A stretch of DNA of 64,000 nt from Parietichytrium sp. I65-24A (lineage: Eukaryota; Sar; Bigyra; Thraustochytrida; Thraustochytriidae): contig BLSF01000017.1 in NCBI GenBank assembly GCA_012862575.1, positions 496,001 to 560,000 on the forward strand. The letters are read 5' to 3'. The number at the start of each line of letters is the position of its first letter. Position 1 is the first letter of the stretch. Under the pieces are notes generated by a model. That model saw only the letters and a program-made list of their open reading frames with translations, did no database searches and was not told the origin of the DNA. Positions 19,694 to 29,706 of this stretch are shown one piece after another. The position numbers and the translations under genes were made by a program.

Positions 19694-21641
19694 ATGAGTC
19701 GTAAGCGGCAGGCCCCGCGAGCGGCGGCGGGGAAGGCTGTGAGAGAGGCGAAAGAAGGGAAAGAAGGGAAAGAAGCGGGGAAGGGGAAGGGGAAGGGGAA
19801 AGGGAATGGCAAGGAGGAGCAAGAAGGCATCGCGCGGGCGGTGAGAGGCAAGCTGAATAAGATAGGCGAGTTCATCTCCAGAATGCTGAGCAAAGACCCT
19901 GACTTGGCGTTCGAAGAGCTCGTCTGGGATGACGTGTGCAAAGGCGTAGGGCTCCCTGTAAGTGTCAAGCCTTGAGGCGGATGATGGCCGGTTGCTCGGA
20001 GTTGGGCGTTTTGGGTTTTGATGTTTACGTAAATGTATTTGGGATTGTCCTGACTGATGTTGTGCGCGCAATGGAATGTTTGTTTGGTCTTAGGTCTCGC
20101 ATGCCGACGTCGCGAAAAAGGCTTTTCAGGCGCACATGGAGAAGTCCCAAAGCGAACACATCAAGTCTAAAAAGCGCGGGAGGGCCGGAAAGGGCGATGG
20201 CTCGGAGATGCCAGCGACTCAGATGCCAGCGACGCAGGAAAGCAGTAGCTCAGAGTCCGAGGATTCCGATGGGTCGAGCTCCTCCGACGACGGTGCATCG
20301 AGCGGGTCTTCCCATAGTGACGCCCCGTCTCAAAAGGGCTCGCGAGTTGCACAGAAAGCCGCGCAGCCGAGGCGCAATCAGCCTCGGGCTGCATCACTTC
20401 GGCAGAAAAGCACGCCCCAGGAGAGTGAGGACTCTGGTTCTGAGACAGATGATGACCTCGAGGCCATGAGTGCCAATCAGCCGAAAGCGAGTGCAGAGGC
20501 TCCTAAGACCCCACCTCAAAAGCAGTCTACGTCTTCGTCCTCCAGCGCTTCGCCCCGGTCTGCCCGCCAAATTTTGAAAAACGAAGCCAATCAAGTCGTC
20601 GAAGAACTTACCAAGGGAAACAAGCCAGTAACTCCGTCCACCCCTGAAGTACAGAGGCTCCGTGGAGAAAGCATTGCATCGAGCAGGTCCAAGATGTCCG
20701 CAAGGTCTGACTCCGCGAAAGGCAGATCCAAATCAGAAAGTGTGGCTTTCCCAACAAAGATCATGAACCGAGCAACACCAGAAAAGCCTGTAGAGAAGCT
20801 CCCCATTTCTGTGTCACCAGTGCCTTCGTTGGGCAGAGAAAAGAGGTCGCAGCCGGAGCCGTCCTCCCCAAGACGCTCGCGGACTGGCTCGACAGATTCA
20901 GTCCCAATTTCGGCAAAGAGGCTCCGCTCTGGGTCATCATCCTCAGCCTCAAAATCGTCGCCAGCCTTGGCTGACAGGCTAAAACCCCGAGTTCAAGCGC
21001 AAAAGACCACTGTTTCAAGTCCTGCAAAGGAGCAAAATGGCTTGCAGCTATCTGACTCTGAAGCAAACGTGGGGGCTCTGGAGGTGCGCGGGCGTGCGAT
21101 CCCCATTGCGACAAACAACAATACGACTGCGGCGTTTTTGCTCAAGGGCCGAGCTCGCCCGTCGGCTGCACCTGCTGCACCATCGGGCTCTTCGTCGACG
21201 ACCACGGCGTTTCCAAAGAAGACCAAGCCTCTGATCCCAGCCCCCGCTAAACTTAGCGCGACTGACCGGCCCGAGCCGGAGCAACAAGCCTCTGCTCCGA
21301 CAGTACCCACCTCGGAGACGACGCAGCAGCAGCAAGGGACCCTATCGAACGTGGCAACTCAGGCACTGTCAGCCGCTTCAGTCGCGCCAGGGGCCATCTC
21401 GATTCAGAATGCTTCAGCCCCTACTAGAGCGGAATTTGAACAACCGGCTGGCGGTCATGCATCGGGGCAAGAGTATCGATTCCCTGCTCCAAAGGTGGTG
21501 AGTATCCTTCGGAACCAGCAAGGCGTCATCAACTGGAAGATCGAGATGGAGGGTCTCAACGGTGGACAACCGGTGGAGTGCTCAAATGAGTACATGCGGA
21601 ACTATCACCCACAGACTTTCCTAAGCTTCTTTGGCTTGTAG
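19694..21641 (+). CDS. Disordered nuclear protein with chromo-like C-terminal domain
   Basis: Two exons, 19694-19957 and 20094-21641, with a 136-nt intron (GTAAGT...TTAG), give 603 aa. Exon 1 is a Lys/Gly-rich leader and a short helical region (about residues 48-105) that continues smoothly across the junction (CKGVGLP-VSHADVAKKAFQAH). The middle 400 residues are Ser/Pro/Lys/Ala-rich and presumably disordered. The last 60 residues (RFPAPKVVSILRNQQGVI...WKIEMEGL...YHPQTFLSFF) follow the hydrophobic pattern of a chromo or chromo-shadow domain. That suggests chromatin binding. The domain call is by eye and tentative. The gene is convergent with the pseudokinase gene, 264 bp apart. Confidence 0.75.
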
Positions 21642-21905
21642 AGGATATACCATATCTGTGCGTGCACACCCCCACGTTCTATATCTTGCCTCCGCTGAAC
21701 CTCCTCTCTGATCGCTTTGGCATAGGTATCCGCAATGTCAATCCGATGATGACTCGCCTTTTCGAAAAAGACACTGTTTTCGTTCTCCATTTCTTTTCAA
21801 GTTAAAATAGTAAAATGTTGACATGCATTTTTGATTCGCAGTGTTGGCCATTCGGAACTTTCTATCAAGAAAAACACAAGGGTGCCCTCTGCTTCTCTTC
21901 AGGCG

Positions 21906-24900
21906 CTACCTCTGGCTGCTCGTCCGCGGTCTTGCCTGCTCCAGCGATGCTCGACTATTCGGCGGGGGAGTGGAGGTCTCAATCTCTGGTTCATCGCCGC
22001 TTAGAGCACTCATAGCGCGGCTTATCAAGCGCGTCAGGGAACGCCTTCCATTTGAAACCGCAGAAACAATCGAGCTTCTCGCTGACACTTGTGGCGCACC
22101 GTTTTCGTCAGGCCTGCCAAAACCGGCCTGAGAAAGGGATTCGAACGATAATCTGCGTTCGACGCTTTCCACAACTGAGCTTATACGCCTTGATATTGAT
22201 GCGGCTACTGATTCTGGCTCAGGAGATTCAGGCGCGCTCTCGTCTGTATCGGTCTCAGGGGCGTCCTCGTCATCAGCTCCTTCGTCGTTGCTTTCAGATC
22301 CCTCGTCTTCATCAAGCTCCCCATCTTCCACTTCCTCCTCCTCCTCGTCGTCGTCGTCATCGCCCTCTTCCAAGAAAGGCCGCAGGAGATACTCATCCTC
22401 TTCTTGGTGAGGATCAATTTCACTCACATCGTCTGCAGGAACAAAGTCTGGAGACACGATGCTCCGGCAGAGAGGGCACGTGCTCTGTAACTTTGTCCAT
22501 TTGGTTGCGCAGTTAATATGAAAAGTGTGCTCACACCTGAACGGGAGGCCCACGTCTTCGTAACAAAGCGGCTCCAGACATATGGAACAGTTTTCCAGGA
22601 AAGCCTCACTCAAAGGAAACATTTCCTCCGCATCGATAAGGTCAGGGAGGCGAGATATTGCGGGAAACCTGACTGTCGCGGATTTTATGAGGCTGGGAAT
22701 GTAAGAGTAGCTCTCACTTATCATCTCTCTGTGGTTGGACTCCTTGCGAGCAAGACGAGAGAGAGCGCAGCAGCCATTTCTCTGAATAGTTTCGTTTGTC
22801 GGATGATTTCGCATAGCCTTTTGAATCCAGGTAGTTGCGCCGGATCTGAGAATCGGTTCTTTGTGCTCTTCTGGCGTTGCAAGATTACACAACACCCCAC
22901 ACCCTGCCTCCTGGACAACTCCATCCCTTACATGGGTTGTCATCGCCTTCATTACCCACTCCGGAGCGCCCAAAGCAAACAGCGGAGCAAGGTTCCCCTC
23001 CTCGCAAGTGAGGTTCTGAAGAAGAAGCATTCCATTGCGAACAATTTCGCCATTTTGCAAAAATCGACCAGTGATCCTTGAGAAAAGCCACGCAAGACTG
23101 TCTGTGTCCTCGAGCCGCTGATGGTCGCCCCAAGAAAGGCTTTTGAGAGCAGCTATGGCGCTTTCCCAAACTTCCTCTGAGTCCGCATGGCTACGTAAAA
23201 CTTCTTGTATCAAAAGGGGCGCACCGTAGCTCTGGAGTTTGGTTCTGTTGGGCTCCAACCATGCAAGGTTGTCTACCAGGCTGCATGCATTGGCAATAAG
23301 CTCCGGCTCCGTGGCGTGCTGTTTGACAGCTTTCTTCAGGGTGTTTTGGATTCCTTGCTCAAGGAGGATTGTCGCTATAGACTCATCCGCAAAGCAGAGG
23401 CTCCAAAGAGTTAGGAAGCAAGAAGACTGCACGTTGGGGTCCGACTCTGGCTGCCGGAGTATACTCATAAATACGTCGATCCCCCCTTGATCGAGAAGAG
23501 ACTTCTGGTTTTGGTTGTCAAAGGATAAATTTCGAAGTGCCCCACAAGCTGCTCGAACTAGCTTTTGATCAGTACTGCCGTGGGTTCGACAGGCGCTGAG
23601 AACGAGGTCAGTCGCCCTCCCCGAGTTGGTGCTTCGAATCGCATCCACCATGAAGGTCAAATTGTTGATCGCCCCACAGGCATTCTTTTGGACGATTACA
23701 TCGTCAGGAAAGGCTTCCATACAGTCCAGCAAAGCCGGGAAAATGTTTTGATGCAAAAGGTTCTCACGACGGTCCTCAGTGCTCGCTGTGTGATCCCCGG
23801 CAGAGCTGAGACTTTTCGCTGCGCCACAAGCCTCACGGGCAATTTGTACGCTTTTCGGGAAGGCCTTGATTGCTGCTACGATGCGTCTCCCTGCCAGGTC
23901 CTTGACAAGTTCAAACTGACGCTGAGAAAAGTTTGGCTCAAAGGACGAGCGTCCAGCAATGCGCAAAAGTCCACATCCGAGCTCTTGAACTCGCTCCGAA
24001 GCGCGATACCTCCCCATGGCACTGAGAACGGCTTTGTTGCCTTTGGCATCCCAAAACTTGTGGAAGAACCACTCTCCAGAACTGCCTGTTTTAGCCTTTT
24101 GTTGCTTTCCCTTGACGTACTCTTTGGTGCCGTTTTCGAGCAAGATTGCCATTGTGTCGATCACCTGTTTCTCTGTGGCTTGAGCGCTTTGCATCACAGC
24201 GATGTGGCCGGAAGGATTTAAGGTGTTGCGTTTCGGAATAAAGCTGAGCATCCCTTGGACAATTTTTTGGGATTTCCGTACGGTGCTCTCAGTGTGTTTG
24301 CATAGCATCTCCAGTGCCAAAGCCGCCGAAGGCCGCTTCGATGGATCCTTGTCCCAACAAAGCTGTAAGAGTTGCTCGAACCACTTTGCTGGAATTGCGC
24401 AAGGAGTTTCAAAGCGTGGCCGGGTATTGGAGTCCACGACAAGCCGCAGCAGCTCACGATACCCCTTTTGTCCGAAAGGCTTCTTCTTGTGGCTGATCTC
24501 CCATGCCAGCATTGCGAACGCATAGACATCGGTCGCAAATGACCACTTATTCGTCCCCTTGAAAGCCTCCGGGGCTTGATAAACAAAATTTTTCGGAATG
24601 GGAATGGACGTGATCTGCTCGACCCAAGCCAGACCAAAGCCAGCAACCTTGACACCAAGGTCATGGCTGAGCATTATACTCTGTGGCGACAAGCTTCTGT
24701 GTAAAATGTTGTTGGAGTGCAGAAAAGCGAGACCACGACATATTCCCCGGACGATCGCCTCGGCTTGCTTTGGTTCCATTGTGAACTCCTCTTTGTACAG
24801 AAAATCAAACAGCGAAATATCAAACGGCTCAAGAATTATGGTGAGTGACTCTGTGGAAATGGATGCACCAAAAACTCCCAAGACGTTCGGATGCTTTAAC

Positions 24901-25934
24901 GAACTCCAATGTTTCAATTCCTGCCTAATCCAAACCCGGTTTGGGAACGAAAGCGAGCTGAGCTGAAGGTTCGCGGTTTCGTTCCGGTTGCCTTTACTGT
25001 AAGGCTGGAAGAAGAGCACCTTTTTCTTGCCCCAGGTTCCATTTAAGAACTGCTTACCATCGACTCTCATCATTGTCGTCTGCCCAGGGCTGGATTGGAT
25101 TAGAGCGCTCGGCTCTTGCACGGATACGGTTTTATCCAGCATTTGATTAGCCTCAAGTACAAGATTTTTGATGAGAGAACATACCAAAAAGATGTTGCAT
25201 CTTCCGATGTCGCAGATACCCAAAACTTCGTTAGGATCACCGCCTTCATTGTTATGTGGAGTGCCGAAATCCGAGGCTTTCAAGGCAGCAAGAAGATTGA
25301 CGCAGAGCTGGGCCAGCTCCTCCTCGGTGCCCTTGTCCTCAATCAGAGCGTTCAGATTTTTCTTGTATTGAATGCTGTCGTTAAGAACGTCCTCTTTGTC
25401 GTCCTGCGCGAGCCTGGACTCCATGTTGGAGAAAATTTCTGTCGAGGCCATTCCTGCAAGCACGATGAGCCGCAGAATCGACTCGTTCAGCCTAGACCTT
25501 TCCGAATCCAACATGGAAAACGCCACGAAAAAGCCGAATACGCCAACCTTATGGTCCAACACGCGCACAACGGAGTCTCGCAAAGAGAGCAAAACGGTTT
25601 CCATCTCTACGAGATTCCAGAACTCTTGCATAGACTTTTTCTGAGCGCTCAACTCTCCGAGCACTTCTTTGATGGTCTCACATTTCCTTTGCATGATCGT
25701 AAAGTCCTCAAGGCCACTCAGCACATCCTTCACCAGCGCCCGCACAATCACCTGCTTTCCCGAGCTTTTGATCTCCTTGTTCTCTTTAGCAACTGCCTTG
25801 GCCTCCATCCTCGGCGGTAGAGATTTCGACAAGTCTGCAATCTCTTCACCCTCAAGTGCAAGTGCCTCAGGCCTGTTCTGCGTGGCCAACTTGGCCTCCT
25901 CTGCGGCGCCCACGAGTTCCTTCGAAGCGTCCAT
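21906..25934 (-). CDS. Pseudokinase - armadillo repeat - RING-H2 protein
   Basis: A 1342-aa single-exon protein, starting at the first in-frame ATG (the frame continues 87 nt upstream without one). Residues about 30-290 are helical. About 291-555 form a protein-kinase fold of TKL type: NVLGVFGASI, LHSNNILHRSLSPQ, VAGFGLAW, YQAPEAF and FATDVYAFAMLAWEI. It should be catalytically dead: the glycine loop is absent, no beta-3 Lys is evident in KKVLFFQPY, the HRD Asp is Ser and DFG is GFG. About 590-1080 are armadillo-like repeats (AREACGAAKSLS, QKNACGAINNL, VRAACGALRNLS). A C3H2C3 RING-H2 finger (CSICLEPL...CEHTFHINC...CPLC) is at about 1115-1158. It is followed by an acidic stretch near 1190-1215 and a Ser/Arg tail. 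An E3 ubiquitin ligase with a pseudokinase sensor is inferred. Confidence 0.88.
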   Translation of the reverse strand: MDASKELVGAAEEAKLATQNRPEALALEGEEIADLSKSLPPRMEAKAVAKENKEIKSSGKQVIVRALVKDVLSGLEDFTIMQRKCETIKEVLGELSAQKKSMQEFWNLVEMETVLLSLRDSVVRVLDHKVGVFGFFVAFSMLDSERSRLNESILRLIVLAGMASTEIFSNMESRLAQDDKEDVLNDSIQYKKNLNALIEDKGTEEELAQLCVNLLAALKASDFGTPHNNEGGDPNEVLGICDIGRCNIFLVCSLIKNLVLEANQMLDKTVSVQEPSALIQSSPGQTTMMRVDGKQFLNGTWGKKKVLFFQPYSKGNRNETANLQLSSLSFPNRVWIRQELKHWSSLKHPNVLGVFGASISTESLTIILEPFDISLFDFLYKEEFTMEPKQAEAIVRGICRGLAFLHSNNILHRSLSPQSIMLSHDLGVKVAGFGLAWVEQITSIPIPKNFVYQAPEAFKGTNKWSFATDVYAFAMLAWEISHKKKPFGQKGYRELLRLVVDSNTRPRFETPCAIPAKWFEQLLQLCWDKDPSKRPSAALALEMLCKHTESTVRKSQKIVQGMLSFIPKRNTLNPSGHIAVMQSAQATEKQVIDTMAILLENGTKEYVKGKQQKAKTGSSGEWFFHKFWDAKGNKAVLSAMGRYRASERVQELGCGLLRIAGRSSFEPNFSQRQFELVKDLAGRRIVAAIKAFPKSVQIAREACGAAKSLSSAGDHTASTEDRRENLLHQNIFPALLDCMEAFPDDVIVQKNACGAINNLTFMVDAIRSTNSGRATDLVLSACRTHGSTDQKLVRAACGALRNLSFDNQNQKSLLDQGGIDVFMSILRQPESDPNVQSSCFLTLWSLCFADESIATILLEQGIQNTLKKAVKQHATEPELIANACSLVDNLAWLEPNRTKLQSYGAPLLIQEVLRSHADSEEVWESAIAALKSLSWGDHQRLEDTDSLAWLFSRITGRFLQNGEIVRNGMLLLQNLTCEEGNLAPLFALGAPEWVMKAMTTHVRDGVVQEAGCGVLCNLATPEEHKEPILRSGATTWIQKAMRNHPTNETIQRNGCCALSRLARKESNHREMISESYSYIPSLIKSATVRFPAISRLPDLIDAEEMFPLSEAFLENCSICLEPLCYEDVGLPFRCEHTFHINCATKWTKLQSTCPLCRSIVSPDFVPADDVSEIDPHQEEDEYLLRPFLEEGDDDDDEEEEEVEDGELDEDEGSESNDEGADDEDAPETDTDESAPESPEPESVAASISRRISSVVESVERRLSFESLSQAGFGRPDENGAPQVSARSSIVSAVSNGRRSLTRLISRAMSALSGDEPEIETSTPPPNSRASLEQARPRTSSQR

Positions 25935-26069
25935 TCTTTCTGTGCAGCAGGCGACGTGCTCCTTTTGCTCCTTGCCGCCTATCGCGACCTTCGATCTATT
26001 GACCAATCCACGGCGCCACACAACGATGAACCAGCTATTTAATAACTGTCAGTACTCGAGTGCACAACT

Positions 26070-26176
26070 TTCAGTCTTTCAGTCTTTCAGACTTTTTCAG
26101 TCTTTCAGTCTTTTTCAGTCTTTCAGTCCTTTCAGTCCTTTCAGTCCTTTCAGTCTTTCAGAATTCAGTACTTTCA
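26070..26176. repeat. TTTCAGTC/TTTTTCAGTC tandem array
   Basis: About ten imperfect copies of an 8-10-bp unit built on TTTCAGTC, with variable T number. The array lies 140-240 bp upstream of the pseudokinase ATG. Confidence 0.85.
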
Positions 26177-26862
26177 GTCACGGTCTGCGACTGTCGAGCA
26201 ACTACAGCTTCCGTGGCCTACGTATATATATAAAAGTGTAGAAGGATGGGTACATACGGCGCGTACGCTTTCAAAGTGTCCGCGACAGTGAAGGACGTCT
26301 TCTGCGAGTAGGTGCACATACGAGTGCGGTAGTAGTACACTCCTGTACTGACTGTGACTACAGTTTTCTTAGTAGCACGTGTCCTCCCGCTGGCGGACGC
26401 CTACTACTTCGTCTACGCTATTGCATATGCTCCTGGCGAACGCTCTCTAAAGTAAAGACTAGATAAGGGCACGGGGCACGAGTGAGAGGCTCCCCATAGC
26501 TCGCACTATGCGCAACGCTAGGGTCTTGGCGGTGGGTGTGTACCGTTGGCTGAGACGTAAAAGGTCTCGACGTGACGTACAATTGCGGGGGAATTGAGGA
26601 GTGGCGCGGTGGTAAGTAGTCACGTAGGAGCCACCGTGATGGTGTGTTGCTGGGTGCTGATGGCAAAGAGATTTCTTTGCCACAGTGAATCAACGTGATT
26701 ACGATGATCATCAGTAATGATGACAATGAGTTTGACTAGTTTGACATAGTTTGGAAATTGCTTTTGCATGTGCTTGTTGACTACATAAGTTAGAGGCAGT
26801 TCGCTGCAAGGTTGAAGGTTGAAGTTTGAAGGTCGAAGGGGTCAAGGCTGTCGAAGAGACTT

Positions 26863-26869
26863 TATAAAA
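26863..26869 (+). promoter_or_regulatory. TATA-like box of the Yippee gene
   Basis: TATAAAA sits 47 bp upstream of the Yippee ATG, a spacing compatible with a core promoter and a very short leader. It is inferred from position and sequence only. Confidence 0.4.
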
Positions 26870-26916
26870 GAGAGAAGCCGCAGGAGACGCCTGCCTCGAA
26901 TCGGCAAGCAAGAGCA

Positions 26917-27246
26917 ATGTCGCTGGTACAGCTGGACGGGCCGAGGGTTTTCAGCTGCAACAAGTGCAGGACGCACTTGGCGCACTTTGAGGATGTCATG
27001 TCCAAGTCGTTCCATGGCAGGAGCGGCCGCGCATTTCTGATTAATCAGGCTGTGAACGTCAGACTAGGTCCGAAGGAGGACCGCATGCTGATGACCGGAC
27101 TTCACACTGTCTGTGACGTCCACTGCAAGAACTGTGAGGCAGTGGTGGGCTGGAAGTATGAAGCGGCGTACAACCCGTCGCAGCGATATAAAGTCGGCAA
27201 ATTCATCATCGAAGCGGCAAAGTTTCGCCGAGAGTTTGCAAGCTAA
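26917..27246 (+). CDS. Yippee-like zinc-binding protein
   Basis: A 109-aa Yippee domain protein of normal family length, single exon. The full Yippee signature can be laid out residue by residue: Cys14-x2-Cys17, Gly37, Leu41, Asn47, Gly61, Cys70-x2-Cys73, GWKY at 78-81, Lys92 and Glu99. The four cysteines bind zinc in this family. Roles in other eukaryotes are varied and poorly defined (mitotic apparatus, growth control). The fold is related to the Mis18/cereblon thalidomide-binding fold. The gene is divergent from the pseudokinase and convergent with TAP42. An AATAAA lies about 100 bp after the stop. Confidence 0.95.
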   Translation: MSLVQLDGPRVFSCNKCRTHLAHFEDVMSKSFHGRSGRAFLINQAVNVRLGPKEDRMLMTGLHTVCDVHCKNCEAVVGWKYEAAYNPSQRYKVGKFIIEAAKFRREFAS

Positions 27247-27482
27247 GCTGCGAGAACAACTTGCTCCCTTAAAAATTCTTTCTTATATTTATTATTCGCA
27301 AGATCAGATTCCCGGAGCGCCGAGAGGCGCCCCATTGTTGTGCCCTACCAGAATAAACATATTTTGAAGTAAATAGTTTTCTATCTGTCCGAATTCACAG
27401 CGACAAAGTGCAAAAGCAATCAATTCAAGAAATGCCCGGCCTGAAGCAAAGGGGCCTCCTCTAAAGCTGAAGCAGGGTGTCA

Positions 27483-28714
27483 TTAGAAGCGTTTCGTGAC
27501 GCCTCTGCCCTTTGGATTGTCATCCTTCCAGTCGTCCCAGTCCCTGTCTTTTCTCGTCGCACGATCGTATTGGTCTTCATCTTCTTCGAGCCCCTGTTCA
27601 TATACCTGTTGCGTGGTCAGTATTTCTGGATTCTCGACAGCGCGATCCTTCTCCCGCTGTTCTCTTTCCAGGGCTTGTTGCAGTTCAATCTCTGCAAACT
27701 CCTCCAGGGACATGGTCGGCTGCGCCCATGACGGCCTGAACACTTGCGACTTTAGCATCTCGCGGGTAACATTCATGTTCTTGTCGATACGAGTGACAGA
27801 CTGGACAGCAACACACAAGAGTAAGCACGGGAAACCGGATTTTGCAAAGCCAGACCCGGCAAAGTGCGTAATACGAAATTTCCAAAAAGAAAATGATAAC
27901 TTACAATTTCTTGGGGAGGTGGCGGCTGCGGCGGATTGTCAGCTGAAGTAAACCTCAAATTCGCCTTTGCCATATGCTCCAAAATTTGTTCCTCCTGCAT
28001 TGCGGACTCGTAATCATCGAGTGCATTTTTAATTGCGCAAGTGATGGTGAGCATTTGCTCTTCGCGCTCCATGTCCGCATCCGTCTCGCCGCGGCCAGCA
28101 GCCAGCTTAAGACGAGCAGCCAATTCAGCCAGCCTAGACTTGGCTGCTTTTGATTTCGAAAAGCGCTCAAGCTTTACCTCGCGAGACATGATGGGCTGGC
28201 CCAAATTCGACTGATACGAAAGAAATACTTTCTGGTCACTTTCATCCAGCAGCTCCATGACCTTGCACTTTTCGAGAAAGCTCTCGAGAAATGCCTTGCC
28301 CTGGCGCACAGCTTCCAACCTTCCGTTTCCGGTAGGGTCCGAGGGCATCACTTTCAGGCAGAGCTTGCCGGAGAAATAATCTATCATCAGGTACGCCAGA
28401 TCCTCAGTGTTTACGTCTTCGGCGATCTCATTCTTGGAGAAAACCTGCAACCTCCGCACCGCCTCGTCGCAAACCTGCAACAATAGCAGCACCCTCTTGC
28501 ACTCCTCCTGAAGCTCTTGCGCATTTCCGGGCAAATCAGACTCCTCCACGGCAGCAAAGGCAGTTCGGCATCTGTCGAACGTGTGGCGCAGCTCTTCGCC
28601 GCTGCTCACCGCAACGGCACCAGTGTCGGCATTCGCATTGGAAACCTCCTCAGCGCCTTTGTGAGGGCCCACTGCCGCGCGCACTGCCGCTGTTTCGCCG
28701 TCTCCCTCCAACAT
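27483..28714 (-). CDS. TAP42: TAP42/alpha4-like PP2A regulatory protein
   Basis: Two exons on the minus strand: 27905-28714, then 27483-27800, with a 104-nt intron (GTAAGT...CCAG). They give 375 aa in phase across the PPPPQEI-SVTRIDKN junction. The N-terminal helical half (LQEECKRVLLLLQVC, then GKAFLESFLEKCKVMEL) resembles the TPR-like phosphatase-binding domain of TAP42/alpha4/TAP46. The central RLAELAARLKLA...REEQMLTITCAIKNALDD and the C-terminal QPTMSLEEFAEIELQQA...DWDDWKDDNPKGRGN-like tail are family hallmarks. The family binds catalytic subunits of PP2A-type phosphatases downstream of TOR. Here the stop is preceded by GVTKRF rather than GNRMNR-like endings. It is divergent from mitochondrial ProRS. 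Confidence 0.92.
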
Positions 28715-28763
28715 TGTCCACGAATTTCCTCTCGCTTTCGCACTCTAATTGCCACTCGCCAAA

Positions 28764-28833
28764 TATCAGATATCAGATTTCAGAATTCAGAATTCAGAAT
28801 TCAGCAATCAACAATCAACAATCAACAATCAAT
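28764..28833. repeat. Heptamer array with drifting unit
   Basis: Ten consecutive 7-bp units in perfect register: TATCAGA x2, TTTCAGA, ATTCAGA x2, ATTCAGC, AATCAAC x3, AATCAAT. The unit changes stepwise while the period stays 7. Confidence 0.9.
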
Positions 28834-29542
28834 CAGCTGCTGTTCTTCTTCTGCCAAACTATCGACAGCTACTGAGTTGAGCTCTCGGAATAGTTATCGC
28901 GAGCTCAGAAGTTGAGAGGGTTGAGAGTTAATGGCGCTGCAGATGTAGACACAGACACAGTCACACAGTCACACAGTCACAGTCACAATCGCTCTGCCGA
29001 GGACAGGTGCCTGCGGGCAATACGCTCTTCAGACCGAGATTTCCCTCTCTCTCTTCTTTCGTGCTCTCTCACATCTCACCCTTGCTCCAATTGCGAAAAC
29101 CTCTCGCAGACGTCTCTGTTCTAAAACCACTCTTGCCCACCACGAACTCCGCGTCGAGACATCCCGCGCGGCTCTGTCCCGCGGAACGCATCGTCCTTAA
29201 TACCTCCTAACTCCCCAAGCAGATCAACCAGGGCGAAACCCATTCGACTCGGTGCCAATATAATGGAGATAATGGAGACTATTGAGACGTCCATAGATGT
29301 GCAAACAATCAACTCACATGTCAATCAATCAATCAATCAAACAAACAATGGAGTTGGGCGTCGACGAACTGACGGGACCGTGGAAATGAGAGCGCGTTCG
29401 GAAGACTGTCAAAGCATCGCAACGACATAGATAGATAGATTGAAAAGAGAGAGATAGAGAGTTAAAGAGAAAGAGAGAGAGAGAGAGAGAGAGCGTTTGT
29501 TTGCATGTATGCATGTACATATGTATGTGCAGGAGTGGACGG

Positions 29543-29661
29543 GAGACAAGAGACAAGAGACAAGAGACAAGAGACAAGAGACAAGAGACAAGAGACAAGA
29601 GACAAGAGACAAGAGACAAGAGACAAGAGACAAGAGACAAGAGACAAGAGACAAGAGACAA
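29543..29661. repeat. Heptamer minisatellite (GAGACAA)17
   Basis: Seventeen complete, essentially identical copies of GAGACAA, ending 45 bp before the ProRS start codon. Because 7 is not a multiple of 3 and the unit makes no stop, all three forward frames stay open across it. Confidence 0.95.
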
Positions 29662-29706
29662 GAGAAAGCGAACGTCAATCGGCGTGCAGTAGTTGAATAA
29701 AACAGA

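Larger units (their letters stand above)
25935..26916. other. Intergenic, divergent promoter region
   Basis: About 1 kb between the pseudokinase and Yippee starts. Holds a (TTTCAGTC)n-type array next to the pseudokinase leader, a TA-rich tract (about 26221-26236), a near-copy of TACTSACWGTSAGTA (26346-26360) and a TATA-like box before the Yippee gene. No coding sequence is seen. Confidence 0.55.
28715..29706. other. Intergenic, divergent promoter region with repeats
   Basis: About 1 kb between TAP42 and ProRS. It carries two 7-bp-unit arrays, an (ATCA)n tract (about 29321-29345) and a (GA)n tract (29468-29493). No gene is recognised. Open frames across the heptamer array are by-products of its period. 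Confidence 0.6.

Noticed and set aside
28764-29661. Possible CRISPR-like array
   Set aside because: Units are 7 bp and contiguous without spacers, in a eukaryotic context. These are simple tandem repeats.
29409-29700. Open frames in all forward and reverse frames with 7-residue repeats over the GAGACAA array
   Set aside because: They follow from a stop-free 7-bp unit. There is no homology or plausible start context.
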